Below are positions 14,125 through 21,551 of a stretch of 39,748 bases of DNA, piece by piece. Each line of letters opens with the position of its first letter. Position 1 is the first letter of the stretch. The stretch is from a virus. Made by a program: the position numbers and the translations under genes. The stretch spans positions 1-39,748 of the IMG/VR virus record IMGVR_UViG_3300009009_000007; one strand, written 5' to 3'. The notes under the pieces were generated by a model that was not told the DNA's origin, did not search any database, and was given only the letters and a program-made list of their open reading frames with translations.

Positions 14125-15354
14125 ATGACAGAAATAAAGAAGTTTATTCGCTCCCCCTTTGGAACAATAGAAGGATATGACGATCTTATTAAAAAATTAA
14201 ATGGCCAAAGCGATGTTCCAGAAATAAAACAAGAACAAACCAGAGCCAAAGTAGAGTCAAACCAGAGCCAAAGTGAAGTCAAAGTAGAGTCAAACTGGAG
14301 TCAAAGTAGAGTCAAAGTAGAGTCACAAAATATAGAAACTAGAGTCAAACTGGAGCCACAACTAGAGTCAAACCAGAGTCAAAGTAGAGCCAAAGCAGAG
14401 TCAAAATCATCTTTTTCTGATCTTGTTGGCTTGCAACGTGCTCTTGCCATTTTCATATTTAATGAATGTCAAATAGCCCGTGCAAAAACAACTAAAGGAT
14501 TGACGCTTGAATATATTAGTTCTGTTTTAAATTCTTCCTCTTTTTGTAGTATAAAAAAAGCATTGCAACGATTAATATCTAAACAGATTATTGAAAGAAC
14601 TGAATTTAAAAATGGTAGAGGAGGATGGTCAAAATATACTCTGCCAGATCCTATATTCCAAGAGGTCTTACAATACGAAACTGGAGTCAAACTAGAGTCA
14701 AAGTGGAGCCAAAGCAGAGTCAAAGTAGAGACACAACCAGAGCCAAACATCCCTGTAGTTAGTAGTAGTTATATTAATACAACTACCAACATCCTTGAGG
14801 GTATAGATTTGGACATGTTAGAAGAACTTGGTTTCAATCAGTCACATTTGCGACAAATCGAGAGGGAATACCAACTTCATCCTCAATCTGCATTGACAGC
14901 AGAGGACATACAAAATTCAATTTATAATTTTATTTTTGACTTGAAGCACAATAAAGATAAACTCAAGTTTAGGAATGACCCTATAACCGTTCTAATTTCG
15001 TTATTAAGACAAGGAAAACCTTATACCAGTGTAACCCCATCAAAATTTAAAACTCCTCGCCAGGAAGCTTTAGATTCATATAGGTTAGCAAAAGAACAAA
15101 ATGAACAATTAGAGATTAAAACAAGGGAAGAAATAAAAAATAAAGAGTACGATAAATGGCTTAGAGAATTAGAAGACAGAGGAGAGTTGCTTAGTTTATA
15201 TCCTGAAGAAGACCTCCCTAAAGGAATGCCTCAAATTCCAAAGAAAGCCGCATGGAGAAGAAAAGCCATAGAAGTAGCTAAAGATTATTTCATGGCTGAA
15301 ATATGGCCGAATAGAAAAAAAGAAATAGAACAAGAAACATCAAATAAAGTGTAG
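14125..15354 (+). CDS. Winged-helix replication-initiator-like protein with repeat tracts
   Basis: A 409-residue protein with a clear AAGGA-type site before ATG 14125. A short N-terminal region is followed by an 11-residue repeat tract (SQSRVKVESNW-type, about residues 38-95). Next comes a winged-helix domain (LVGLQRALAIFIFNECQ to KNGRGGWSKYTLP, about 97-175), then a second shorter repeat tract (about 187-207). A C-terminal helical region follows (RQIEREYQLHP, ITVLISLLRQGKPYTS, AAWRRKAIEVAKDYF). Similar proteins sit next to ParA in plasmids of intracellular gammaproteobacteria, as far as I recall. Replication initiation is inferred from this and from the iteron DNA within the gene. Confidence 0.65.
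   Translation: MTEIKKFIRSPFGTIEGYDDLIKKLNGQSDVPEIKQEQTRAKVESNQSQSEVKVESNWSQSRVKVESQNIETRVKLEPQLESNQSQSRAKAESKSSFSDLVGLQRALAIFIFNECQIARAKTTKGLTLEYISSVLNSSSFCSIKKALQRLISKQIIERTEFKNGRGGWSKYTLPDPIFQEVLQYETGVKLESKWSQSRVKVETQPEPNIPVVSSSYINTTTNILEGIDLDMLEELGFNQSHLRQIEREYQLHPQSALTAEDIQNSIYNFIFDLKHNKDKLKFRNDPITVLISLLRQGKPYTSVTPSKFKTPRQEALDSYRLAKEQNEQLEIKTREEIKNKEYDKWLRELEDRGELLSLYPEEDLPKGMPQIPKKAAWRRKAIEVAKDYFMAEIWPNRKKEIEQETSNKV
14243..14408 (+). repeat. 11-bp iteron array, cluster 1 (14 units)
   Basis: GAGYCAAANYN units begin at 14243, 14254, 14265, 14276 (AAG variant), 14287, 14298, 14309, 14320, then after one degenerate unit at 14342, 14353, 14365, 14376, 14387 and 14398. Spacing is 11 bases except one of 12. 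Since 11 is not a multiple of three, the frame rotates and the protein repeats every 11 residues. About one helical turn per unit suggests an in-phase protein-binding array, as in iteron origins. Confidence 0.85.
14684..14750 (+). repeat. 11-bp iteron array, cluster 2 (6 units)
   Basis: The same GAGYCAAA unit recurs at 14684, 14695, 14706, 14717, 14728 and 14740 (one 12-base step), after the winged-helix coding region. The 12-base step has the same ACAAC variant as in cluster 1, and both clusters contain a nearby degenerate GAAAC unit. The two arrays flank the DNA-binding domain coding sequence. Confidence 0.8.
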
Positions 15355-15360
15355 ATGCAA

Positions 15361-15389
15361 TTGATTATTAGTTAGTTTTATGATTTAAT
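15361..15389 (+). promoter_or_regulatory. Promoter copy A (TTGATT-17-TTTAAT)
   Basis: TTGATT and TTTAAT with spacer ATTAGTTAGTTTTATGA. The spacer is nearly identical to that of the promoters at 16140 and 23410, so the whole element is a repeated cassette. It stands about 34 bases before the ATG of the first Ntn hydrolase gene. Confidence 0.7.
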
Positions 15390-15422
15390 AGAGTTATATT
15401 CCAATTTTTTGGGAGATGTTTT

Positions 15423-16127
15423 ATGACTCTTATAATGATGTATAAAAAAGATAAATCAAGTCTTCCTGTAATAGCTGGAGATAGAGCTGTAACTAGAACT
15501 TTACCTTTACCTCTTTTTATAAAAAATAAATTAATGTCTTCTAGTAAATATAAGAGAACTTATTATTATCGTACAGATTCCCCAAAAATTAGTTTAAAAG
15601 AAAATATATTAATTGGTGGTGCGGGAGATGGTCCTCTTGTTAGATTTATAGTAAATGAAGATAGAATTAAATTTCCTAAGCCTTATTTAAAAGATGGTTC
15701 TTATAATCAATATGTTTCTTTCGTTTTTATAAATGCCATCTTAGACAAGATTGAAGAAGATAAAAACTTTAGACTTAAGTTAGATATAAATCAACTTGAT
15801 GCCAGCTTTCTTTTTAGTATTGGAACTCAAATTTATTGGTTACATTTAGAATATCCAATACATACTTTGAGCCTAAAAAAATTTAAAAGAAAGGATATAA
15901 ATATATTATATGAAAATAAAAGTTGCATACTTGTTGAATATATTGATGAACAAGGTTTTTATTCTATAGGATCTTCTAAAGCTGTAGATGAATCTATAAA
16001 ACATATAAATTCTTTAATAGTACCTTTACGTCATATGTCTGCGGAACAATTATTTGTGGGTGCTTATGAAAATGCTACTAGAGTAACCAAGCATGTTGGA
16101 TTTGGCTTAGATATTATGCAAGCTTAA
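15423..16127 (+). CDS. Proteasome-like Ntn hydrolase, paralogue 1
   Basis: A 234-residue protein with the fold signature of proteasome beta/HslV-like Ntn hydrolases. Thr2 would become the N-terminal nucleophile after Met removal; VIAGDRAVT carries the Asp at residue 20 (proteasome D17); SPKISLKENILIGGAGDG supplies the Lys region and the conserved Gly-rich turn. It is 45-residue-for-45-residue similar in order to the next gene (FPKPYLKDGSYNQYVS in both). It has its own repeated promoter and a GGGAG site. Such phage Ntn proteins are known but their substrates are not. It may self-assemble with its paralogue. Confidence 0.75.
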   Translation: MTLIMMYKKDKSSLPVIAGDRAVTRTLPLPLFIKNKLMSSSKYKRTYYYRTDSPKISLKENILIGGAGDGPLVRFIVNEDRIKFPKPYLKDGSYNQYVSFVFINAILDKIEEDKNFRLKLDINQLDASFLFSIGTQIYWLHLEYPIHTLSLKKFKRKDINILYENKSCILVEYIDEQGFYSIGSSKAVDESIKHINSLIVPLRHMSAEQLFVGAYENATRVTKHVGFGLDIMQA

Positions 16128-16139
16128 ATGTACTTACAA

Positions 16140-16168
16140 TTGTTATAAAGTTAGTTTTATGGTTTACT
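16140..16168 (+). promoter_or_regulatory. Promoter copy B (TTGTTA-17-TTTACT)
   Basis: TTGTTA and TTTACT flank the shared spacer core GTTAGTTTTATGG. It lies about 33 bases before the second Ntn hydrolase ATG, which has a GGAGG ribosome-binding site. Each paralogue therefore has its own copy of the cassette, consistent with duplication of promoter plus gene. Confidence 0.65.
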
Positions 16169-16201
16169 ACAATCATACATCAAGAACATTGGAGGTGTAT
16201 C

Positions 16202-16876
16202 ATGACTTGTGTAATTGCATATAAAGATAAATCTAACCATGTTTGGATGGCTTCAGATAGATGTGTGCGTTTTACCTCATCTAAAGATGAAACAAGAGAT
16301 GAGTCTCTTAGAGAGAGTAAATGCATATTAAATAATGGAGTATTATTAGGTGGGGCAGGAAATGCTCTTATATGTGATCTTATTAAACATCTATATTTCC
16401 CTAAACCTTATTTAAAAAATGGGTCGTATAACCATTATGTTTCTAATAGTTTGATGAGAATCATAATAACTAATGTAGAGAAATGGATACAATATTCTAG
16501 ATATAATCATGCTTATGATTATGTATATTTTATATTAGCTATCAAGTCTCAACTATATTATTGTCTTATAAATTATAATAGAGATTACTGTATAAAAAAT
16601 ATATTAAAAAATCAGAAAAAAGAGGACTCAAAACTTATATATTTAAGCAAACATTGTAAAGTTTCAGCACATCTTAAAGATGGAAATTTCGCTATCGTTG
16701 GTAATATTGATTCTATTACTATCCTTGATATTTTAAAAAAGCATCCTTTATATAGAGCAACTAATGATATTGACGTAGAGCAATTTTTAATTAGCATACT
16801 CAAAGATGTGGCAGAAGTGGCAGACGGCTGTAATAGTGATATAGATGTTATAAATAATGATACTTTTTCTTGGTAG
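16202..16876 (+). CDS. Proteasome-like Ntn hydrolase, paralogue 2
   Basis: A 224-residue paralogue of the upstream protein. Mature Thr1 (MTCVIAYKDKS), WMASDRC with Asp18 in mature numbering, a Lys in RESKCILNNG, and the LLGGAGNALICDL turn give a complete Thr/Asp/Lys set. FPKPYLKNGSYNHYVS aligns with the same segment in paralogue 1. The second half has diverged strongly and is Lys/Ile-rich. Two different but co-regulated subunits recall hetero-oligomeric proteasome rings. Targets may be host or competing-phage proteins; unproven. Confidence 0.72.
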   Translation: MTCVIAYKDKSNHVWMASDRCVRFTSSKDETRDESLRESKCILNNGVLLGGAGNALICDLIKHLYFPKPYLKNGSYNHYVSNSLMRIIITNVEKWIQYSRYNHAYDYVYFILAIKSQLYYCLINYNRDYCIKNILKNQKKEDSKLIYLSKHCKVSAHLKDGNFAIVGNIDSITILDILKKHPLYRATNDIDVEQFLISILKDVAEVADGCNSDIDVINNDTFSW

Positions 16877-16965
16877 GTCATAAATAGCTTCAAGGGGCAC
16901 AAGAAAAGTTTGTTTGTATCTACTAAGCTAATAATTATTAACCATAAAATTATGTGAGATACAAT

Positions 16966-17391
16966 ATGATATCTGAAGTTGTTGGGGTCTTAGGATCTGT
17001 AATAGGCGGTTTCTTTAATTTGAAACAAGGACAACAACAAACAATAGAAAAAGCTTTCGATATTATATCTGATGGAAATAAAGCGGACGAAGCAAGAGCA
17101 GTAGCGGCAGCCCAAATCATAACTGCTGAGGCTAATTCTGCTTCTTGGTTAGTTAGAAGTTGGAGACCCATTACAGCATTAACGTTCTTGGCAATCTTGG
17201 TTGGATATTTTTTTGGGTGGTGGAATCCAGAAGAGCACGTTGATATCCAAGTCGTAAATAGGATTTTTGATATTATGGAATATTCTGTGCTGGGGTATGG
17301 AGGAGCTAGATCTTTAGATAAATGGGTGAAAGATCTTACCTCAAATAAAACCATAGTAAAAATAATAGAAAATACAATACGTAAAAAATAA
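16966..17391 (+). CDS. Holin of the 3TM family
   Basis: A 141-residue protein. ATG 16966 is preferred over GTG 16954 because family proteins start just before the first hydrophobic segment (MISEVVGVLGSVIGGFF). A Lys/Gln-rich amphipathic region with AAAQIITAEANSASWLVRSWRPITAL follows, the hallmark of the 3TM-type holin family, then a strong membrane span (FLAILVGYFFGWW). The C-terminus has the conserved YSVLGYGGARSLDKW. It would open the inner membrane for the lysozyme encoded 7.3 kb downstream. Early-arm location of the holin, apart from the lysozyme, is slightly unusual. Confidence 0.85.
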   Translation: MISEVVGVLGSVIGGFFNLKQGQQQTIEKAFDIISDGNKADEARAVAAAQIITAEANSASWLVRSWRPITALTFLAILVGYFFGWWNPEEHVDIQVVNRIFDIMEYSVLGYGGARSLDKWVKDLTSNKTIVKIIENTIRKK

Positions 17392-17466
17392 TTCTTAATA
17401 TGTAAATATTTTATTTATGTATATACTGAATAAGTCAAAGGGAATTGATATTAAGAGAATATAAAT

Positions 17467-17640
17467 ATGGGCAGCATAGAAATAGTATTTGAGCAAAACA
17501 CAATTCAATATCTTAGAGATAACATCCATACAGATATCTTTAACGACCTCACTGTGGGGGAAATTATAGATAAACTTATTAGATATGAACAACCTGAAGA
17601 TGGCTCTTTTAGAGTCGCTAGCTTTCAGATTAAAGATTAA
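17467..17640 (+). CDS. 57-residue early protein, function unknown
   Basis: An open frame from ATG 17467 to TAA 17640 (MGSIEIVFEQNTIQYLRD... to RVASFQIKD). It is acidic, with helix-forming segments and an LTVGEIIDKLIRYE phrase. It ends 21 bases before the ssDNA-binding candidate and is in the same direction, filling what would otherwise be an empty gap. No family recognised. Confidence 0.5.
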   Translation: MGSIEIVFEQNTIQYLRDNIHTDIFNDLTVGEIIDKLIRYEQPEDGSFRVASFQIKD

Positions 17641-17661
17641 TACAAGTATAGTGAGGAAACA

Positions 17662-18144
17662 ATGGCTAAAAATGCAACATATCATTTAACAGAAGAAGCA
17701 GAAGTTCTTTTCATGTCTATCAAACTTCCTGCTAAGAATCAATTTAAAAATGACCAAGAGGAATATGCAGTTAAGCTTAAACTTTTAAATGGATCGAAAA
17801 CAGTGCAGCATCTATTAGAAATAAAGGCAGACTCAAAGGTGGATACTAAAACCAATAGAAAATTAGAGGGTGGTGAGAAGCATGTTTCTTTTAAATCTTA
17901 CTATCAACCTAAGGTTTGGGATGCTCAAGGAAATAAATTAGAAGGAAATGCTATTCCATTTTTCAGTGGAAATAAAGATAAAGCAAGAGCAATTGTAGCA
18001 TATGTTGTCACGCCTCACAAAAACGGCAATGGTATGGGTGTATATTTACATGGAGTTAAACTTCTCGAATTAGAGTTGGCGCCGAGAGAAGAATTTAAAT
18101 CTGTTGATACTATAGCAGAAGAAATAAAACAGTTTTTAAATTAA
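17662..18144 (+). CDS. Putative ssDNA-binding (OB-fold) protein
   Basis: A 160-residue protein with a beta-rich core of alternating hydrophobic strands (EVLFMSIKLPAKN, AVKLKLLNG, HVSFKSYYQPKVWD, ARAIVAYVVTPHKNGNGMGVYLHGVKLLEL), compatible with an OB-fold similar to phage ssDNA-binding proteins. The last strand phrase VYLHGVKLLELEL resembles the end of such domains, and the tail is acidic-to-mixed (VDTIAEEIKQFLN). It lies directly upstream of the DNA polymerase genes, as T7 gp2.5 lies near the replication genes. An AGTGAGGAAAC site precedes the ATG. Assignment rests on pattern and context. Confidence 0.55.
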   Translation: MAKNATYHLTEEAEVLFMSIKLPAKNQFKNDQEEYAVKLKLLNGSKTVQHLLEIKADSKVDTKTNRKLEGGEKHVSFKSYYQPKVWDAQGNKLEGNAIPFFSGNKDKARAIVAYVVTPHKNGNGMGVYLHGVKLLELELAPREEFKSVDTIAEEIKQFLN

Positions 18145-18163
18145 TTTCTAAAAGGGCAAGGAC

Positions 18164-18418
18164 ATGCTTAGACGCATAATCAGATTTATTAAATCTCCTT
18201 TTGTTAGAAATTGTTTAACAGGGGATTTGATGTTAAATATAAGAGTTTCTTATATACATATAAATAATATTCAAGGATATGTAGCTAAAGATTTGGGGTG
18301 TGTAATTAATAGTTGTTATATCTTGGACTCTAAGAAGCTAGAAGATATATTTAATTCATATAAGATTACACATAAACCAAATGCTTTTATTTATAGATTT
18401 CGAAACATATTTAATTAA
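18164..18418 (+). CDS. Small protein upstream of DNA polymerase
   Basis: An 84-residue basic protein (MLRRIIRFIKSPFVRNC...) with an AAGG site before ATG 18164. Its 3' end overlaps the polymerase gene by 38 bases in another frame, so translation of the polymerase, which lacks its own good ribosome-binding site, may depend on it. The N-terminal helix is amphipathic and basic. No family recognised; it might also be a leader ORF only. Confidence 0.45.
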   Translation: MLRRIIRFIKSPFVRNCLTGDLMLNIRVSYIHINNIQGYVAKDLGCVINSCYILDSKKLEDIFNSYKITHKPNAFIYRFRNIFN

Positions 18419-19472
18419 TAGCGCCGGTCCTATACCAGAGCCTATATGCCTTTCTTATTACGATGGGAAAACAGATGGCATATTAAAAGGCCCTGATATA
18501 GAGAAGTTCTTATCGTATATATTTAATAATAAGCATACCCTTATGGGGGCACATAATGCGGCCTTTGAATTAAATGTCATAACAAAATATTATCCCAAAT
18601 TAAAATCTTGTTTATATAAAAAACTTAAACACAAACAAATTATATGTACAAAAATCTATGAACAATTGCTAGATTGTACTAGAAAAAAACCTATTGCTAG
18701 TTTCGGCCTTGCCTCATTAGTTCTGAAATATTTTAATATTGATATCTCCGAAAATAAAAAGAATAAGAACTCTTGGAGGTATAGATATCACGAGTTAGTA
18801 GATATTCCCTTATTAGATTGGCCCGAAGAAGCTATAAAATATTCGAAGGAAGATTCTATATGGGCTTATAAAATATATCTAAAGCAATTAGAAGAAAAGA
18901 AAATAGATACTAGCATATCGGTTGCCGCTGATTATTATTTAAATAGAATGGGATTAACAGGTATTAATATAGACCAAGGTAGGATAGTGCAAATAGAGGA
19001 GGAATTAAAAGAAAAGATTAAAGATTATGTTAAGCAGCTAGAGGAAGCTTCTATTCTTATTCATGATAAGAAGGGCAGAAAAAGAAATATGAAATATTTT
19101 AAGGAAGTTATAAAAGAAAAGCTGCCTAACGCAAGGCATACCTCTAAAGGATCGGTGTCTACTTCGCATGAAGATATGATATATTATTTAACTTTAGTTC
19201 CTGAAGACGATCCCTTTCATAATATACTTACTTCCTTTATTGAAGTAATGAAAGCGGAGAAAATCTTAACTGCTTTTGTATCTAGATTAAAGAAAGCAGA
19301 TCCATATATCCGCACTCAATATAAAGCAGTAGTTAATTCTGATAGAACATCTAGTTTTACTTCAGAAAATTTCCCTTCAGTGAATATACAACAGATGCCA
19401 AGGGAGATTAAAGGTCTCACCTGGGATGTAAGAAACTGTTTTATTCCAAGAAAAGGAACAGATATTTTATGA
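18381..19472 (+). CDS. Split family A DNA polymerase, exonuclease/thumb subunit
   Basis: A 363-residue N-terminal half of a PolA-type polymerase. The 3'-5' exonuclease has all motifs: Exo I LLFIDFETY (D6, E8), Exo II LMGAHNAAFEL, Exo III YSKEDSIW (Y and D). The thumb region follows (LEEKKIDTSISVAADYYLNRMGLTGI...), then the start of the palm (NSDRTSSFTSENFPSVNIQQMPRE, corresponding to TGRLSS...LQNIP). The frame stops at DIL-TGA just before motif A. The palm/fingers half starts in the overlapping ATGA. Both halves are open and conserved, so the split looks functional rather than degenerate. Confidence 0.88.
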   Translation: MLLFIDFETYLINSAGPIPEPICLSYYDGKTDGILKGPDIEKFLSYIFNNKHTLMGAHNAAFELNVITKYYPKLKSCLYKKLKHKQIICTKIYEQLLDCTRKKPIASFGLASLVLKYFNIDISENKKNKNSWRYRYHELVDIPLLDWPEEAIKYSKEDSIWAYKIYLKQLEEKKIDTSISVAADYYLNRMGLTGINIDQGRIVQIEEELKEKIKDYVKQLEEASILIHDKKGRKRNMKYFKEVIKEKLPNARHTSKGSVSTSHEDMIYYLTLVPEDDPFHNILTSFIEVMKAEKILTAFVSRLKKADPYIRTQYKAVVNSDRTSSFTSENFPSVNIQQMPREIKGLTWDVRNCFIPRKGTDIL

Positions 19473-20449
19473 CAAATTATAAACTATGTAGCATAGATTA
19501 TTCTGGATTGGAGTTAGCAAGCGCAGCCTCTCAATTATATAAAATAACTGGGCAACGAGATATGTTAGATATACTTAATCAAGGAGATGAGCCAGTTGAT
19601 ATGCACAGCATGTTAGCATATAGATTTATGAACATGAAAGAAAAAACAAATGAAACATATGAATCTTTTGTTCGGCATAAGAAAGAACCTCTGTATAAAA
19701 AATATAGACAACTTGCAAAGCCTATAAACTTAGGCTTCCCAGGAGGAATTGGTTATGATACTATGAGAACTCTTCTTGCCAGGGATGGCATTTATCCCAA
19801 ATTAAAAGTTCTAAATTCTGCTAAATATGAAGAGCCATTACAGAGAAATACCTCAGTTTTAAGGAAGAAAGGATATCCCATAAGAGTAAGGCAAATAGCC
19901 CGGCATAATTTCGAATTAATATATGATGAATTAGTTGCTTTAAAAGACGAGCTATTTAATTTATATCCAGACCTAAAGAACTTTTTAAATGATGGTCATA
20001 AACAATTTCTAACTGGTGAATCCAAGCAAATGAAAAATGAGTTTGGAGAATGGGAGACAGAAGAAATGTACAGCTATCAGATAGAAGATTTTGAGAGGAG
20101 TTGGTGTACATATACCCAATTATGTAATGGCATATTAATGCAATCTCCTTCAGCAATAGGGGCTAAGCGTGCTGTTATAAAGGTTATGGAAGAGTTTGCA
20201 GATACAAATGTTATTATTCCTCAAGCTTTTATTCACGATGAGATTCTATTTGAAATTAAAGAATGTCCTCAGATGTATAGTTTAATACAAGATGTAGCAG
20301 AAATAATGCTTATAGAAATGAGCACTATATTAACTGAATCAAGGATAGCATGTGAAGCTGAGCTAATGGATCACTGGAAAAAAAGTGGAGGAGATTGGAG
20401 TTGTGTCTATTGGATGGAACCACATACAACAAAAATAAAATTTAAATGA
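19469..20449 (+). CDS. Split family A DNA polymerase, palm/fingers subunit
   Basis: A 326-residue C-terminal half. Motif A is LCSIDYSGLELASAASQL (catalytic D10). Motif B is R80-QLA-K84-PIN-L88-GFPGGIGY (E. coli R754, K758, F762 positions, with Leu at 762). Motif C is FIHDEILFEI (H256, D257, E258). Its ATG overlaps the upstream stop by ATGA, giving coupled synthesis at similar levels. It ends at a clean TAA. It must pair with the upstream product to give a complete primer-grip and proofreading polymerase. No helicase or primase is seen near it. Confidence 0.88.
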   Translation: MTNYKLCSIDYSGLELASAASQLYKITGQRDMLDILNQGDEPVDMHSMLAYRFMNMKEKTNETYESFVRHKKEPLYKKYRQLAKPINLGFPGGIGYDTMRTLLARDGIYPKLKVLNSAKYEEPLQRNTSVLRKKGYPIRVRQIARHNFELIYDELVALKDELFNLYPDLKNFLNDGHKQFLTGESKQMKNEFGEWETEEMYSYQIEDFERSWCTYTQLCNGILMQSPSAIGAKRAVIKVMEEFADTNVIIPQAFIHDEILFEIKECPQMYSLIQDVAEIMLIEMSTILTESRIACEAELMDHWKKSGGDWSCVYWMEPHTTKIKFK

Positions 20450-20502
20450 TTGTGCTATTACACAAAATATTTCATATAATTATTAAGGCACATCACAAAT
20501 AA

Positions 20503-20531
20503 TTGACTTAATGCTAGTAGTATGTTACATT
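20503..20531 (+). promoter_or_regulatory. Promoter (TTGACT-17-TACATT)
   Basis: TTGACT and TACATT, 17 bases apart, lie 36 bases before the ATG at 20567, in the only sizeable gap (117 bases) after the polymerase genes. Its spacer is not of the repeated kind. A small TTGTG/CACAA hairpin lies just upstream, after the polymerase stop. Confidence 0.5.
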
Positions 20532-20566
20532 ACACAGGAAAATAACCATATAAATTAGGAGTTTAA

Positions 20567-20887
20567 ATGGCAACCATACACTCAAAAACCCCAATTATAA
20601 AAGGGAATTTTGAAGGGGCAAAAAAATTCGATAGTAATCTTGATTCACAGGAATTAAAAATCAGAAAAGGTCAAGCATATAATTGTGCTATAAATTCTGC
20701 TGCAGCATTAGGTAAATTAAACGATACTAAATTTATTTGTAAAGAATTTTTAAGACATTTGCAGTTCGCAAATTTCCTACAGAAAACCAGAGTTGAAGAT
20801 TTAGTAAATGCTTTAGACAGCCCAGAATTCTTAAGTCTTTTGAATAATGTTGATGAACACTTAAAGTATTTAAAGGAAAGTAATTAA
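20567..20887 (+). CDS. Conserved-looking early protein, function unknown
   Basis: A 106-residue protein with a good AGGAG site. The N-terminus is polar (MATIHSKTPIIKGNFEGAKKF), the rest helical (KGQAYNCAINSAAALGKL, CKEFLRHLQFANFLQKTRVEDLVNAL). It is the first gene after its own promoter and precedes the TetR gene by 25 bases. Nothing identifies a domain. Helical, soluble and early-expressed is all that can be said. Confidence 0.5.
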   Translation: MATIHSKTPIIKGNFEGAKKFDSNLDSQELKIRKGQAYNCAINSAAALGKLNDTKFICKEFLRHLQFANFLQKTRVEDLVNALDSPEFLSLLNNVDEHLKYLKESN

Positions 20888-20912
20888 TAGCAACAAAGAG
20901 GATTATTTAATT

Positions 20913-21551
20913 ATGGCAAAAAAAATTTCAAAACGAGCTAAATTATTAGCAGCTATAGATCTGTTATTTTTACAGAAAGGATTTGATGTTGTTACGATAT
21001 CTGAAATTGCTTTTTTAGCAAAGGTTCCAATAGGAAATGTTTATTATTATTTTAAAACTAAAAAAGATATGATACAAGAAGTCTTAAAATTAAGACATTC
21101 AAATTTAAAATCAGAATTAAATACAATAGAAAAAACTTATAAGCAACCAAAAACACAATTACAATCCTTTATTAATTTGTTTATTGGTTATCCAAAGACT
21201 CCTATGTTAGAAGAAATAAATTCTATATACAAAGAAATTCTTGAAATAAAAGAAGAACATATAGATTATCCAAGCTTAGGAAAGTTTATAACTATTTTAT
21301 TATTAGATATTGAAAAAGAAAACAATAATAACTTACATGAATATTTCCTTCCTATTATTGAAGATGTTTTAGCCTGGTGTAAAATTAAATTTATTGAATT
21401 AAATAAAACTGAACAAGAAGCTGAAGTACTTTCAACACAATTTTTTAATGCCTTGCTTGGACCTTGTATTTTTAGTTTAAATAAAAACTTTAATTCTGGT
21501 GTGTTATATTATATATCTTTTATTAATAAGTCTTTTGGATTAGAATATTAA
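20913..21551 (+). CDS. TetR-family transcriptional regulator
   Basis: A 212-residue regulator. The N-terminal TetR HTH is clear: KRAKLLAAIDLLFLQKGFDVVTISEIAFLAKVPIGNVYYYFKTKKDMIQEV (about residues 8-58), with the VYYYFKTK recognition-helix phrase. The C-terminal helical ligand/dimer domain fits the usual length. TetR proteins repress nearby genes until a ligand binds. In the absence of a CI-like repressor it is a candidate lysogeny or cargo switch. It is coupled to the downstream zinc-ribbon gene by a TAATG overlap, and the outer-membrane barrel gene lies convergent 200 bases further. Confidence 0.85.
   Translation: MAKKISKRAKLLAAIDLLFLQKGFDVVTISEIAFLAKVPIGNVYYYFKTKKDMIQEVLKLRHSNLKSELNTIEKTYKQPKTQLQSFINLFIGYPKTPMLEEINSIYKEILEIKEEHIDYPSLGKFITILLLDIEKENNNNLHEYFLPIIEDVLAWCKIKFIELNKTEQEAEVLSTQFFNALLGPCIFSLNKNFNSGVLYYISFINKSFGLEY

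Noticed and set aside
14243-14750. CRISPR-like short repeats
   Set aside because: Units are 11 bp, contiguous without spacers and within an open protein frame; iterons fit, CRISPR does not.
16950-17354. Antisense ORF opposite the holin gene
   Set aside because: Fully overlaps a confident holin gene; no ribosome-binding site or recognisable domain.
17395-17685. Minus-strand ORF opposite the 57-residue gene
   Set aside because: Covers the co-directional early ORF at 17467-17640 and the start of the next gene; transcription context is plus strand.
19460-19475. Programmed -1 frameshift joining the two polymerase halves
   Set aside because: The second frame is -1 relative to the first, but ATATTTTATGA lacks a proper X-XXY-YYZ slippery heptamer and I see no strong downstream pseudoknot. 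ATGA stop-start coupling explains it more simply.
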